A DNA stretch of 64,000 nucleotides from Methanotorris igneus Kol 5 (GTDB taxonomy: Archaea > AGJL01 > Methanococci > Methanococcales > Methanococcaceae), in the NCBI RefSeq assembly GCF_000214415.1, contig NC_015562.1, positions 496,001 to 560,000 of the forward strand. The letters are read 5' to 3'. Shown one piece after another: positions 43,952 to 53,835 of this stretch. The position numbers and the translations under genes were made by a program. The notes beneath the pieces were generated by a model that searched no databases, was not told the origin of the DNA, and saw nothing but the letters and a program-made list of their open reading frames with translations. Every line of letters starts with the position of its first letter. The stretch's first letter is position 1.

Positions 43952-44785
43952 TCACTCCAATCCATTCAATCTATACAAATACTCCCTAGCAAAGCATCCC
44001 TTAGACTTAACCTTAAAAAGTTCTCCATTAAAATTCTCAATATTTCCCATATAAAAATGGCCTTCCAAAGTAGGGCATGGATAGATATCTCCAACTTCAT
44101 TAACAAATAATAAATCTCCCCTATTTAAAAAACAATAATCCCATTTTCTTTGATAAAGATTTTTTATATAAACTGGATATTTAGATAAGTTATTAAGAAC
44201 TTTTTCAAACTCCCTAATATTTGGCATTAATTTTAAATCCTCTCTCTTCTTAGGTTTTAATAAATCAAAACTAAAGCTCTTAACTCCTAATGCAATTAGA
44301 TAATTAACAAACTCCTCCAAATGAGGAAGGTTTTTATTTGTTATTACAATAGTAACTCCAAAAGGAATGTTGTATTCTTTCAATAAGTATATTCCTTTTA
44401 GGGTGTCTAATGTAGAAGATCCCCCCTCTTTATAAGGCCTTAATACATCATTAACCTCTAAACCATCAATGCTAACTCCTACATTTATATTTAACTCCTT
44501 AATTTCTTCTATATAATCACTTAGCAAAGTTCCATTTGTTTGAATAGCATATCTAAAATTTCCTTTATCTTCTGTATAATTAACAACTTTCTCAATCAAT
44601 TTGAAATTTAATAATGGTTCTCCTCCAGTAAATTGAATCTTTATATTATCATCAAAATTTAAGAGGTAGTTAATGGCTTTCTTAGCTATTCTAAATTCCA
44701 TATCTTTATTATTTTTATTTAAAGAGTAGCAGTATGTGCAATTCAAATTACACCTATCTGTTATCTTTAAAATTAGAAATTTCAT
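43952..44785 (-). CDS. Radical SAM protein coupled to the CobN-like chelatase
   Basis: This 277-residue radical SAM enzyme has the [4Fe-4S] motif CNLNCTYC near residues 12-19, the GGEP motif in QFTGGEPLLNF, and further cysteines near the C-terminus (DYCFLNRG, IYPCPTLEG, KSKGCFA) that could bind a second cluster as in SPASM/twitch proteins. ATG 44785 overlaps the stop of the CobN-like gene by four bases, so the two are translated together. A role in tetrapyrrole modification or opening, or in maturing a partner, is inferred from context only. Confidence 0.88.
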   Translation of the reverse strand: MKFLILKITDRCNLNCTYCYSLNKNNKDMEFRIAKKAINYLLNFDDNIKIQFTGGEPLLNFKLIEKVVNYTEDKGNFRYAIQTNGTLLSDYIEEIKELNINVGVSIDGLEVNDVLRPYKEGGSSTLDTLKGIYLLKEYNIPFGVTIVITNKNLPHLEEFVNYLIALGVKSFSFDLLKPKKREDLKLMPNIREFEKVLNNLSKYPVYIKNLYQRKWDYCFLNRGDLLFVNEVGDIYPCPTLEGHFYMGNIENFNGELFKVKSKGCFAREYLYRLNGLE

Positions 44786-47700
44786 AATTTCTCCTCTATC
44801 AATCCTTCTATTTCTAAGTATTTCTTCCTTAACTTTTCTTTCATCTTATCATCAGCTTTCCACATGCCTCTTTCTATAGCCTCTAATAGCCTTTCAGTTA
44901 TGTTTAAGAGAGCATAAGGATTATTTTCTCTAAAAAATTGTTCCATATCTTTATCAAAAACATACTTCTCAGCTATCTCCTCATACATCCAATCGTCTAT
45001 TATATTTGATGTGGCATCCCATTGAAAGATATGGTCAATATACTTTGAAAAGTCACTTGCCCCTTTATAACCATGCCTTTTAAGCCCTTCAATCCACTTA
45101 GGATTTAAAATCTTAGTCCTAAATATCTGTTTTCCTTCCTCTTTTAAATGCTTAGTCTTTATCTTATTTGGATTTGAAGTGTCTCCAATATAGCTCTTTG
45201 GTTGCTTTTTTGAATAATATGTTACAGCAACTATCATCCCCCCATGATAACTATTAAAATCATCTCCTTCAAATATATCCCACTCTTGGCTATCTTCATT
45301 CTTAACAGTTAGCTCTATTTTTGATAATCTATTAATAAACTCCTCCTTAGCCTCCTTTCCATAAATCCCCTTTCCATAGGCATAACCTCCCCACTCAACA
45401 TAAACTTTAGCCAAATCTTCCAACGATTGCCAGTTCTTGCTCTCCAACAAATCAGCAACTCCAGCCCCATAACATCCTGGCTTGCATCCAAATATCCTAT
45501 ACAAAGAGGTTTCTCTTGCTGTCCTCTCATCCACACCTTTCTTTATCTTCTCCTCAACATCTCTCTTATAATGCTTTCTTATAAAGTTCATTTCATCTGG
45601 TTCATCCAAATTAGCAACCATCTTTATAGCTTCATCTATCAAATCAATAACCTGTGGAAAAGTATCTCTAAATAAACCACTAATTCTTAGAGTAACATCA
45701 ATCCTTGGTCTTCCTAACTCCTCCAATGGGATAACCTCTAAACCTACAACTTTTCCATGTTTCCAAACAGGCCTAACCCCTAAGAGATAGAGAATTTCTC
45801 CAATATCATCTCCTTTTGTTCTCATTGTTGGTGAGCCCCAAACAATTATTCCAACATATTCTGGATACCTTCCTTCTTCTTCTAAGTATTTATTTAATAA
45901 ATCTTCAGCTAACTTCTTTCCCGTCTCATAGGCTCCCTTGCTGGGAATCTCCTGAGGATTGCAGGAATAGAAGTTTCTTCCAGTAGGTAGGCAGTTTATA
46001 TCTTTTGTAGGAGCTCCAGCTATTTTTGGTGGAATGTATTTGCCTTCTAAGGCATTAACGGCATTCTCTATCTCCTCATTAACCCTCATTAAATCCCTGT
46101 GAATCTTTGAAACTATCTTTAAAATCTCTCCAATTTCCTCATTCACTTTTATAGTTTTTAAATTATCTATCTCTTTCTCATTAAAACCTTTCTCCATAAA
46201 TTCCTTTAATAAATTTAATCCAATCTCATTTATTTTATCTATAATTTTATGATTCTTCCCCTTATTTTTATTTAGCTCTTCCCAATCATAGCCTAAGGTC
46301 TTAGCTAATCTCTCCAAATAATTAAATTGGTATCTAACAATCATAAATAGCATGTTAATTAGTTTATCTCCTTTTAGAGGAACTCCCATTATATGCAAGC
46401 CCTCATTTATCTGCCTGTTCTTTAACTCCTCTAAATAATCATGGATTTTATTTAATGAACTTTCAAAGTTTTCTTCATTAATATTTTCCCCAATAATTTT
46501 CCCATCTAATAAATCCTCATCTAACTTCAATTCTCTAATTTTATTTAAAATCTCTTTTTTTAGAAACTCTTTTTTCTCTTTATTTTCTGCCTCATAATAC
46601 TCATCAATGTTTTTTTCCAACTCTTCCAAATCTCCATATAAGTCAGATACTGTCATTGGGGGGATTAGATGGCTTATTATTGTTGCATAGCCCCTCCTCT
46701 TTGCCTGTGTTCCCTCTCCAGGATTGTTAACTATGTAGGGATAAATATTTGGCAGCTCCATACAAATATCTGGATAACAATCTTTAGACAATCCAGCCCC
46801 TTTCCCTGGAAGCCATTCTAAACTTCCATGCTTTCCTATATGCATTACTGCATCTGCTTTAAAAACATCCTTAATCCATTTATAAAAGGCAATATAGTAG
46901 TGTGTTGGTGGCATGTCTGGAGAGTGATATATGGCAGAGGGATTTTCTCCGAAGCCCCTTGGTGGCTGAACAGAGATAAAGATATTCCCATTTATTATTC
47001 CTGGAATAATTAACTCTCCATTAAAATTCATGACATCTCCAGGAATTGCACCCCAATTTTTTATTAACTCTTTTTTAACTTTTTCAGATAATGAATTAAA
47101 CCACTTCTCATAATCTTCCTTCTTTATTTTTCCAACAGCCTTTTTTATTATCTCCTCTGTCAAAAATCTCTTATCATTTGTAGGATATCTTAAAAGCTCT
47201 TTAATTAACTCAGTTCCATTTTTATATATTTTATCAACAACAAAGCCCCTCTTTTTTAATTCTTTTAGAATATTTAATACACTTTCTGGGCTATCTAATC
47301 CAAAGGCACTTGCTATTTTATCATTTCTTGGTGGATAGTTGTGAAAAATTATCGCTATTCTTTTTTCACTATTTTTCTTTAATTTTAAATTTGTATATTT
47401 TAATGCTAAATCAACAATCTTCTCAGCCCTATCTTTTATTGCCCTATACTTTATAATTGGAACTCCAACATCACCATCTTTAACCTTCTCTTTTCCACCA
47501 ATTGGGAAGTGGATTATAGCTCCATCAAACTCTGGCATAGCCATTCCAATAACCAAATCAATTGGATTTATTGACATTGATTTTTCCCAATCTTTAATAA
47601 ATCCAGTGCTAACAATCCCCTGCAAAATTGGAACATCTAAATCTTTTAAAAATTCTGGTTCATCCTTTAAAATATCTACCTTAACTCCCATAGAAAGAGT

Positions 47701-48465
47701 GAACATGGTGGTATTTATTAAAACATGGATAAATGGTTTCCCATCTTTATAAAAGAATCTTTTAAACGTTTCCAATATTCCCAAACTTCCCAATTCATTT
47801 TTTAAATGAGATGTGAAAACTGCTACAGGTATGGCATCCTTTTTTTCAATAATTTTAATTAAATCGTTGAGATAATCAATATTGTTTGCAATAAACCAAT
47901 TTCTATAAAATAAGATTCCAATTACTGGTTTTCCATTTATTTCTTTCCCAATATTTTTTAGATGATTTAAATAATCATCTAAAGTTTCAAAGTGTCTTCC
48001 TCCATAATAGATACCTTGCCAGGGCATAGGTTTTGGTTTTTCATAAGGAATGCTTTTGTCTCCAAACTTATTGGCTAAATATAATAAGAGATTTTTGTAA
48101 TTTTCAATCCCTTCATAACCCAAATATTTTATAACTTCTTTTTTAATTTCCTCACTTACTGTTGTAGCCTCATCCAAATCTGGATGAACTTCATTTAATG
48201 TAGGGAGTGGAAGGAAAGGAATGCTATTTTTTAAGGTGAATTCTTTTAATTCATCAAAGTATTTAAATGCACTTTTTCCTCCCATGAGTTTTGTAAATAC
48301 AATGTTGGCATCTTTAATAAATTCTATAAATTCCTTAAACTCTTCCTCGCTACATTTGTAATCCAATATTTTAAGTTCAATTCCATACTTTTTTACTTCC
48401 TTATATGCCTCTTCAAAAACCAAATCATCACTATCCACAGTTGAAACAAACCCGATTTTTATCAT
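44782..48465 (-). CDS. cobN: CobN / Mg-chelatase H-like protein
   Basis: This 1,227-residue protein belongs to the class I chelatase large-subunit family (CobN, ChlH/BchH). Clear family segments are PRGFGENPSAIYHSPDMPPT, MHIGKHGSLEWLPGKGAGLS, NNPGEGTQAKRRGYATIISH and FRDTFPQVIDLIDEAI. These enzymes insert or, in the HmuS branch, may remove the central metal of tetrapyrroles. No CobS/CobT or ChlD/ChlI partner is present here; instead the gene sits with transport, radical SAM and ferredoxin genes, which fits uptake or salvage rather than synthesis. ATG 48465 follows GGTGAAAAT. Confidence 0.92.
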   Translation of the reverse strand: MIKIGFVSTVDSDDLVFEEAYKEVKKYGIELKILDYKCSEEEFKEFIEFIKDANIVFTKLMGGKSAFKYFDELKEFTLKNSIPFLPLPTLNEVHPDLDEATTVSEEIKKEVIKYLGYEGIENYKNLLLYLANKFGDKSIPYEKPKPMPWQGIYYGGRHFETLDDYLNHLKNIGKEINGKPVIGILFYRNWFIANNIDYLNDLIKIIEKKDAIPVAVFTSHLKNELGSLGILETFKRFFYKDGKPFIHVLINTTMFTLSMGVKVDILKDEPEFLKDLDVPILQGIVSTGFIKDWEKSMSINPIDLVIGMAMPEFDGAIIHFPIGGKEKVKDGDVGVPIIKYRAIKDRAEKIVDLALKYTNLKLKKNSEKRIAIIFHNYPPRNDKIASAFGLDSPESVLNILKELKKRGFVVDKIYKNGTELIKELLRYPTNDKRFLTEEIIKKAVGKIKKEDYEKWFNSLSEKVKKELIKNWGAIPGDVMNFNGELIIPGIINGNIFISVQPPRGFGENPSAIYHSPDMPPTHYYIAFYKWIKDVFKADAVMHIGKHGSLEWLPGKGAGLSKDCYPDICMELPNIYPYIVNNPGEGTQAKRRGYATIISHLIPPMTVSDLYGDLEELEKNIDEYYEAENKEKKEFLKKEILNKIRELKLDEDLLDGKIIGENINEENFESSLNKIHDYLEELKNRQINEGLHIMGVPLKGDKLINMLFMIVRYQFNYLERLAKTLGYDWEELNKNKGKNHKIIDKINEIGLNLLKEFMEKGFNEKEIDNLKTIKVNEEIGEILKIVSKIHRDLMRVNEEIENAVNALEGKYIPPKIAGAPTKDINCLPTGRNFYSCNPQEIPSKGAYETGKKLAEDLLNKYLEEEGRYPEYVGIIVWGSPTMRTKGDDIGEILYLLGVRPVWKHGKVVGLEVIPLEELGRPRIDVTLRISGLFRDTFPQVIDLIDEAIKMVANLDEPDEMNFIRKHYKRDVEEKIKKGVDERTARETSLYRIFGCKPGCYGAGVADLLESKNWQSLEDLAKVYVEWGGYAYGKGIYGKEAKEEFINRLSKIELTVKNEDSQEWDIFEGDDFNSYHGGMIVAVTYYSKKQPKSYIGDTSNPNKIKTKHLKEEGKQIFRTKILNPKWIEGLKRHGYKGASDFSKYIDHIFQWDATSNIIDDWMYEEIAEKYVFDKDMEQFFRENNPYALLNITERLLEAIERGMWKADDKMKEKLRKKYLEIEGLIEEKL

Positions 48466-48582
48466 ATTTTCACCATTTAAATTAAATTAAAAAACTTTCA
48501 AATAATTTTGATAAATTATATATTACATATTAATTAAAAATTTTTTGGAATGTGATAAAGTAATTTTAAATAAGGTGAAAAC

Positions 48583-49014
48583 ATGGAAAAGAAAAAAGAA
48601 CTTTTAAAGAAAATTAGGGAATTTATGATTTTAAATTTGGAAATTAAAAAACTTTCAAAGGAATTAGGAATTAATGAGATACATGATACTTACGAAAAAG
48701 TTACAAAACTTGTTAGAGAACCAAATAAAAAATTATATAAGATGCTTTATGATGCAGCAATGGAAATAGAATATGAAGAATTTGGTGGAAAGAAAAGGAA
48801 AGAAATCCCATGGTTCCCAAAAATAGATTATAAAAAATGCAAAAATTGTAAGAAATGCGTTGAGTTTTGCCCTAAAGGCGTCTATGATTTAGAAAATGGC
48901 AGAGTTGTTGTTAAATATCCCTACAACTGCATAATTAACTGCAATGCCTGTTCTTATATGTGTTGTGAAAACAATGCTATAATTTTCCCGGAGAATAAAA
49001 TAGAAAGATTATAA
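48583..49014 (+). CDS. Ferredoxin-like protein with two [4Fe-4S] motifs
   Basis: This 143-residue protein has a helical, lysine-rich N-terminus of about 75 residues, then the cluster motif CKNCKKCVEFCPKGVY and a second cysteine set in CIINCNACSYMCC. The second set has an unusual spacing. It is divergent from the CobN-like gene with about 115 bases between, and could supply electrons to the radical SAM or chelatase reaction. ATG 48583 follows GGTGAAAAC. Confidence 0.85.
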   Translation: MEKKKELLKKIREFMILNLEIKKLSKELGINEIHDTYEKVTKLVREPNKKLYKMLYDAAMEIEYEEFGGKKRKEIPWFPKIDYKKCKNCKKCVEFCPKGVYDLENGRVVVKYPYNCIINCNACSYMCCENNAIIFPENKIERL

Positions 49015-49087
49015 TTTCTCATTAATATCCTATTTTGTTTTTATCTCTTATCTTTTATTTATTTTTCTTTTTTTCTTTTATTGATTT

Positions 49088-50230
49088 TTAGATGAGTTTT
49101 GATAATAGTTGATTTTTTAAATCTTTAATACTTCCATTAAATTTAATAACTTTTTTATTGCTCTTCTTAGCTTCTTCTATAAGTTTTAAATTTAATTTAT
49201 TCATTTCTCCAATTGGAAAGTTGGTATCTATTACAACATCACACATTTTTAAGTAGTTTAATGCTTTTATGTAGTTTTCCTCCGAAATTGGTTGGTATGC
49301 CTTTTCTTTAATAATCTCAACTTCCATTGTTTTTGCTACAATATAGTCAATGTCATTCTCATGTAAAACCCCACAATAAATTTTATACCCGCTCTTAACT
49401 AAATATCTTAAAACATTCGCCCCGCTACCCCCACCACAAACAACAAAAACTTTTTTGTCGGCAGTATTTTCATTTTTTAATTCAAAGTAACCAATTTCTT
49501 TGCAGAAATTTGCATTTTTTATATTGTAAAGGTTATTTACTGTTTCTTTATCCATAACATCTTCTGGATGTCCATAAGCTATTATTTTGCCATCTTTGAT
49601 TAGTGCTATTTTGTCAGCAATTCTTAAAGCAAGCTCTATGTCATGAATTGTCACAACTATGGCAAGATTATTTTCTATTGCTAATTTTCTCAGCAACAAA
49701 GTAAGTTCTATCTTATGTCTTGCATCTAAGAAGGATGTAGGTTCATCTAAAATTAAAACCTTTGGTTCCTGAGCAAGAGCTCTTGCTATCATTATCTTCT
49801 GCCTTTCCCCATCACTCATTTCAAGGAAGTTTTTTTCAAGTAGATGTAGTGCATTAACCGCCTTTGCAGAATTTATGATAATTTCCTTATCTTTCTCTGA
49901 TAATCTTCCAAATAAATCTGTATATGGATGCCTCCCTATTGCAATTATGTCAAATCCTGTTAAATTTCCAGGATTTACCCTCTCTGTTAAAACCACGGCC
50001 ATTTTTTTAGCAAGTTGAGAAGGTTTTAGTCTATGTATTATATTTGAATTCAAATAAACAACTCCTTTTATGGGTTCTAAATATGTTGCTATACACTTTA
50101 ACAGTGTTGATTTTCCAACTCCATTTGGGCCTATTATTGCCAAAATTTCCCCTTCTTTAACTTCTAAGTTTACATTATTAACAACAACCCTCTTATGATA
50201 TCCAACGGCAAGATTTTCTGTTTTTAACAT
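49088..50230 (-). CDS. BtuD/FepC-type ABC transporter ATPase with extra C-terminal domain
   Basis: This 380-residue protein starts with a standard ABC ATPase of about 255 residues: Walker A GPNGVGKST near residue 38, signature MSDGERQKIM, Walker B VLILDEPTS and the switch His in VTIHDIELA. An additional C-terminal domain of about 120 residues begins VFVVCGGGSGANVLRYLVKS and looks like a Rossmann-type nucleotide-binding fold. The ATPase would power the two BtuC-like permeases encoded 10 kb away on the other strand. ATG 50230 follows GGTGATTAA. Confidence 0.92.
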   Translation of the reverse strand: MLKTENLAVGYHKRVVVNNVNLEVKEGEILAIIGPNGVGKSTLLKCIATYLEPIKGVVYLNSNIIHRLKPSQLAKKMAVVLTERVNPGNLTGFDIIAIGRHPYTDLFGRLSEKDKEIIINSAKAVNALHLLEKNFLEMSDGERQKIMIARALAQEPKVLILDEPTSFLDARHKIELTLLLRKLAIENNLAIVVTIHDIELALRIADKIALIKDGKIIAYGHPEDVMDKETVNNLYNIKNANFCKEIGYFELKNENTADKKVFVVCGGGSGANVLRYLVKSGYKIYCGVLHENDIDYIVAKTMEVEIIKEKAYQPISEENYIKALNYLKMCDVVIDTNFPIGEMNKLNLKLIEEAKKSNKKVIKFNGSIKDLKNQLLSKLI

Positions 50231-50290
50231 TTAATCACCACTAATATTATAATTTTGCTAAAAACTAAAAAAGAAAAAATTATGTAATTT

Positions 50291-52300
50291 TTATGGGAAT
50301 AACAATTCTCTTTTATAAATTAATAGCAATCCTATCAAAAATCCAATTAAAGAAACTACAGTATTTGCAATATCATCCTCAATTTCAACTTTTTTTGTGA
50401 TCGTGTAATTTTTTACAATTTTATTTACTTTTATGATAACTTTTGACTGGTTGATTGTTAAATTATAATGATAATCGTTAAACTTTATCATTTTTGGACT
50501 AATAACTTCAATATTTTCTTTAAAATTCCATATGTATTTAACTAATCTTTTATAAGGTAAATGATATTCAACATATCCTTTTATTTGAGTACTTTTTGAG
50601 ATATTTATTGGAATTGAAAATGATTTTGTTTCATTTGGTAGTAATTCAAATGAAATATGTGTTTTAGCAGGATTGTAGTTAGAATAATCTGAAAAGTAAA
50701 TATATCCATAAATTTTTTCAGAGAATGGATTTGTTAAGGTAATATTGCAAAATATTGTTACATTGGATTCATTGGAGTGTATTGTTTTATTGCTAAGTGT
50801 AACATTTATTGGACTTAACTTTTTTATCTCAATTAGACATTCATCATATGAAGTAGCTCCAAATGTATCATTAACCTTTAATCTTACAAGATAAATTCCT
50901 TCTTTTTTATATCTATGGGAAGGATTTGCATTTGTTGAAGTTGAGTTATCACCAAACTCCCAATAGTAGTTAAGTTTATCCCCTTCATTATCATAACACA
51001 AGGAATAGAAGTTAACATCATAGTTATCAACTATCTCAAATACAAAATATGCCTTTGGTGGGGTGTTGTTTTCCCTTGGAATTATGTGGATGATTTTTTT
51101 ATCTTTTAATGGAACTTCAACAATCCCATTTTCATCAAACAAATAAATCTGAGAGATTTTTATCTCTGTTGTTACATTTTCATTTTTTATTGGTTCTATC
51201 CAAAAAGATAAAATGCTAAAATTTCCACTTGTAGTTCCATTTATTTTAATGTCAAAATCTATTGTGTCGTTTTCAACTGTCCAATTTTTATCTATAGTGG
51301 ATAAACTTGTTGATATATCACTAATTTTCAATAATGTTGAGTTATAGATTATTTTTCCCTTAATTTCAGATATATTTGCATTTAAGTTTTTTGCTTCAAT
51401 GTAAATGAATCCTTTGTCTCCATAAGAGATGTTCTTTTCAGTTGTTGAAAAACCTACATAACTTTCTACATTAGCTCCACCAATTGTGAAGTTTGCTGGT
51501 TTTATAATTGTATTGTTCCCATTTATTTTTATAGATGCGTTAATTATGTAAGTTCCTTCTTTACTTGTGAAGAATGTCAATTTCATCAAATCAAAATTTT
51601 CTTTTGAGGTATTTAACTTAGCAAAGAAATTTAAACTATTATTGTTTAAATTCAAATCTACATTTGAAATGTTATTTTCTAAATAATAGAAGTTTAAACC
51701 TACAATGCTTAAATTTGGGTAATATATTGTTCCAGTTATATTGTATGTATTTTCTTTTGCGTTTTTTATTGAAATGAGAACATCAAAATTCTCATTTAAC
51801 TTTGGATTTATGGGGGTTATCTCAACAACCGTTGAATTTAACCCAACAATATTTACTTCAACAGAGTTGTAGGTTGCATCTAAGGTATTTCCATTTACAT
51901 CTGATAACTTAGGTTTTTGAGTTATTGTGTATGTTCCGTTATCTAATGCCTTAAATCTTAAAGTTGCTATTGTAAAGTTTCCATGTGGAGGGTTATCAAA
52001 CCATACAAGTGATATGGATATTTTTCCATTACTTACAGAAATATCTTTCAAGTTTGCATTATTGGCTATATCACTTAAAACAATGTCATCCTTAGTTATG
52101 TTTAATGCACTTGGAAAATAGATAATATCTTCAAATCCGCCTAAATTTTCTGATACATTTGCATATAATGTTAAATTAAAGTAGTCATACTCACTTACAC
52201 TAACATTTTCAGGAGTTAATATAACTTCATCTCCACTCACACGGAATAGAAGAGGTAAAAATAAAATTATAAATAACATTGGAAATTTCGACTTCATCAT
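50291..52300 (-). CDS. Surface protein with three cohesin-like domains, PKD domain and C-terminal anchor
   Basis: This 669-residue protein has a signal peptide (FPMLFIILFLPLLFRVSG) and three cohesin-like beta-sandwich domains at about 25-150, 155-275 and 280-405. The first carries SVSNGKISISLVWFDNPPHG and NFTIATLRFKAL. A PKD domain follows at about 410-490 (YYWEFGDNSTS, PSHRYKKEGIYLVRLKVND), then a glycosylation-rich region and a membrane helix (VSLIGFLIGLLLIYKREL). It should present cohesin domains outside the cell to dockerin-bearing partners. It is read with the ABC ATPase and two smaller cohesin genes. Confidence 0.8.
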   Translation of the reverse strand: MMKSKFPMLFIILFLPLLFRVSGDEVILTPENVSVSEYDYFNLTLYANVSENLGGFEDIIYFPSALNITKDDIVLSDIANNANLKDISVSNGKISISLVWFDNPPHGNFTIATLRFKALDNGTYTITQKPKLSDVNGNTLDATYNSVEVNIVGLNSTVVEITPINPKLNENFDVLISIKNAKENTYNITGTIYYPNLSIVGLNFYYLENNISNVDLNLNNNSLNFFAKLNTSKENFDLMKLTFFTSKEGTYIINASIKINGNNTIIKPANFTIGGANVESYVGFSTTEKNISYGDKGFIYIEAKNLNANISEIKGKIIYNSTLLKISDISTSLSTIDKNWTVENDTIDFDIKINGTTSGNFSILSFWIEPIKNENVTTEIKISQIYLFDENGIVEVPLKDKKIIHIIPRENNTPPKAYFVFEIVDNYDVNFYSLCYDNEGDKLNYYWEFGDNSTSTNANPSHRYKKEGIYLVRLKVNDTFGATSYDECLIEIKKLSPINVTLSNKTIHSNESNVTIFCNITLTNPFSEKIYGYIYFSDYSNYNPAKTHISFELLPNETKSFSIPINISKSTQIKGYVEYHLPYKRLVKYIWNFKENIEVISPKMIKFNDYHYNLTINQSKVIIKVNKIVKNYTITKKVEIEDDIANTVVSLIGFLIGLLLIYKRELLFP

Positions 52301-52312
52301 TATCCCCCAATA

Positions 52313-53131
52313 TTATCTAAATTTTGATAGGATAAAGCCAAAAAGAATCCCAGCCAATATTCCAGATAACAAATTAAAACCCAAAAATTTAAAACTACCC
52401 TTTTTTTCCACAACTACATTAACTATTGGTTGATATTCTGTTAGATTAATTTCCTTAACAATAACTTCCGGTTCCTTTATATTGGGAGTTATGTAGATTC
52501 TGTTTATTATTGTTGATGATGAAGATGATTCATATTCTTCCACATCTTCTTTCAGTTTCATCGTTGTATTTGTTACATTCCCAGCGCTTTTTATTGTTAT
52601 ATTTGCTCCGAGGAATTTTGTATTTGGATATTTTTTGAATGTTTTAGTGTAATAATCATAATATTCATTAACTCCATCATACTTATAACCCAATGTTGAA
52701 CTGACAGACCCTGATAAATTTAATTGAACTTCTCCTTCTTTAATTGGAATAAACATCACTTCTCCAATACAAAAATCTTCTTCAATAGGCTTATCAAAAA
52801 CAACTTTAGCATTAAATACACCATCTTTAAATTCATAGGATTTTAATTTCTCTTTTTTACAAATATCACTCCAATTAAACCCATATGGCTTTAAATAATC
52901 AGAGTAATTTATACAAATACTAACTCCACGGCATCCACCATCTTCCATTCCATTGTACTCGTCTTTAATTTCACCAATTTTTGGGATATTTTCTACCGTT
53001 ATGTTAAATTTAATAATCTCTCCATTTGAAACAACCTTTTCAGGGACTAATTTAACGTAGATATCCTCTGCATAAGAAATATCTAAAAAAATAGAAATAA
53101 GGGTTAAAAGAACTAAAAAACGCTTATTCAT
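52313..53131 (-). CDS. Membrane-anchored single cohesin-like protein
   Basis: This 272-residue protein has a signal peptide (RFLVLLTLISIFLDISYA), one cohesin-like domain at about 22-180 with disulfide-capable cysteines (DGGCRGVSICINYSDYLKPY), a Ser-rich linker and a C-terminal membrane helix (LSGILAGILFGFILSKF). ATG 53131 follows GGTGGTAGGTA and overlaps the upstream gene by eight bases. It would anchor one dockerin partner directly to the membrane. Confidence 0.75.
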   Translation of the reverse strand: MNKRFLVLLTLISIFLDISYAEDIYVKLVPEKVVSNGEIIKFNITVENIPKIGEIKDEYNGMEDGGCRGVSICINYSDYLKPYGFNWSDICKKEKLKSYEFKDGVFNAKVVFDKPIEEDFCIGEVMFIPIKEGEVQLNLSGSVSSTLGYKYDGVNEYYDYYTKTFKKYPNTKFLGANITIKSAGNVTNTTMKLKEDVEEYESSSSSTIINRIYITPNIKEPEVIVKEINLTEYQPIVNVVVEKKGSFKFLGFNLLSGILAGILFGFILSKFR

Positions 53132-53681
53132 TACCTACCACCTTTTTTATAATGTAGGCCACCAATCCTACTAAAAGAACTGCAAATATAATCGTTATTG
53201 GATTAAATAAAAATGAATCATTTTTTTCTGTTTTTTGAGTAGAATTGGATGTTATTTTTAGATTTACTGTTTTTTGAGGAATTTTAATAGCATTTCCTTC
53301 ACTATCTGAGGCTACTGCCTTTATTGTTATTGTTGCATTTCCACTTTTTATGGCTTTTATTTTGAATTCGCCAACTTTAAAGTCTTCATTTTTTGGATTT
53401 GTTAAAAAAGCATACTGTATTGCTGCACTCCTGTTTTTATTCATTGTCATTGTTAAGTTATAATCTGCTCCAACATCATATGTAATCACATCATCTACTA
53501 CAAGGTTATCAGAAAGGTAAATATTACATTCTAAACCTCCACAACTTGAAACATTATTTGCGTAAACTTCTACAGTAAATAAATCTCCTTTTTTAACTTT
53601 AGGAGGGGCGTTTACTGAAATATCTATTGCCATGCATGTTGGAAGTATAAGAAGAATCAGTAATGCAGCAAACTTTTTCAT
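53124..53681 (-). CDS. Small membrane-anchored cohesin-like protein
   Basis: This 185-residue protein is close to a minimal anchored cohesin: signal peptide (FAALLILLILPTCMA), cohesin domain at about 20-145 (KVKKGDLFTVEVYANNVSSC, VGEFKIKAIKSGNATITIKA) and a C-terminal helix (PITIIFAVLLVGLVAYIIKK). ATG 53681 follows GGTGATAAC. It is the first gene of the minus-strand run and is divergent from the first dockerin-bearing binding protein, so the two promoters share one intergenic region. Confidence 0.8.
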   Translation of the reverse strand: MKKFAALLILLILPTCMAIDISVNAPPKVKKGDLFTVEVYANNVSSCGGLECNIYLSDNLVVDDVITYDVGADYNLTMTMNKNRSAAIQYAFLTNPKNEDFKVGEFKIKAIKSGNATITIKAVASDSEGNAIKIPQKTVNLKITSNSTQKTEKNDSFLFNPITIIFAVLLVGLVAYIIKKVVGNE

Positions 53682-53835
53682 GTTATCACCAAATTAAAGA
53701 TTACTTTATTAATAATAAAAATTACCGTAAAATATATATACTTATTGCTATAATCTTAACTAAAGATTTTTTTAATACTATTAACCATTTGTTTAAAATA
53801 ATAATAATCTAATATAAATGTTAAATGGTGGTATG

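Noticed and set aside
53818-53835. Start of binding protein 1 at ATG 53818
   Set aside because: No ribosome binding site precedes it, whereas GGTGGT precedes the ATGs at 53833 and 53836; leaderless translation cannot be fully excluded.
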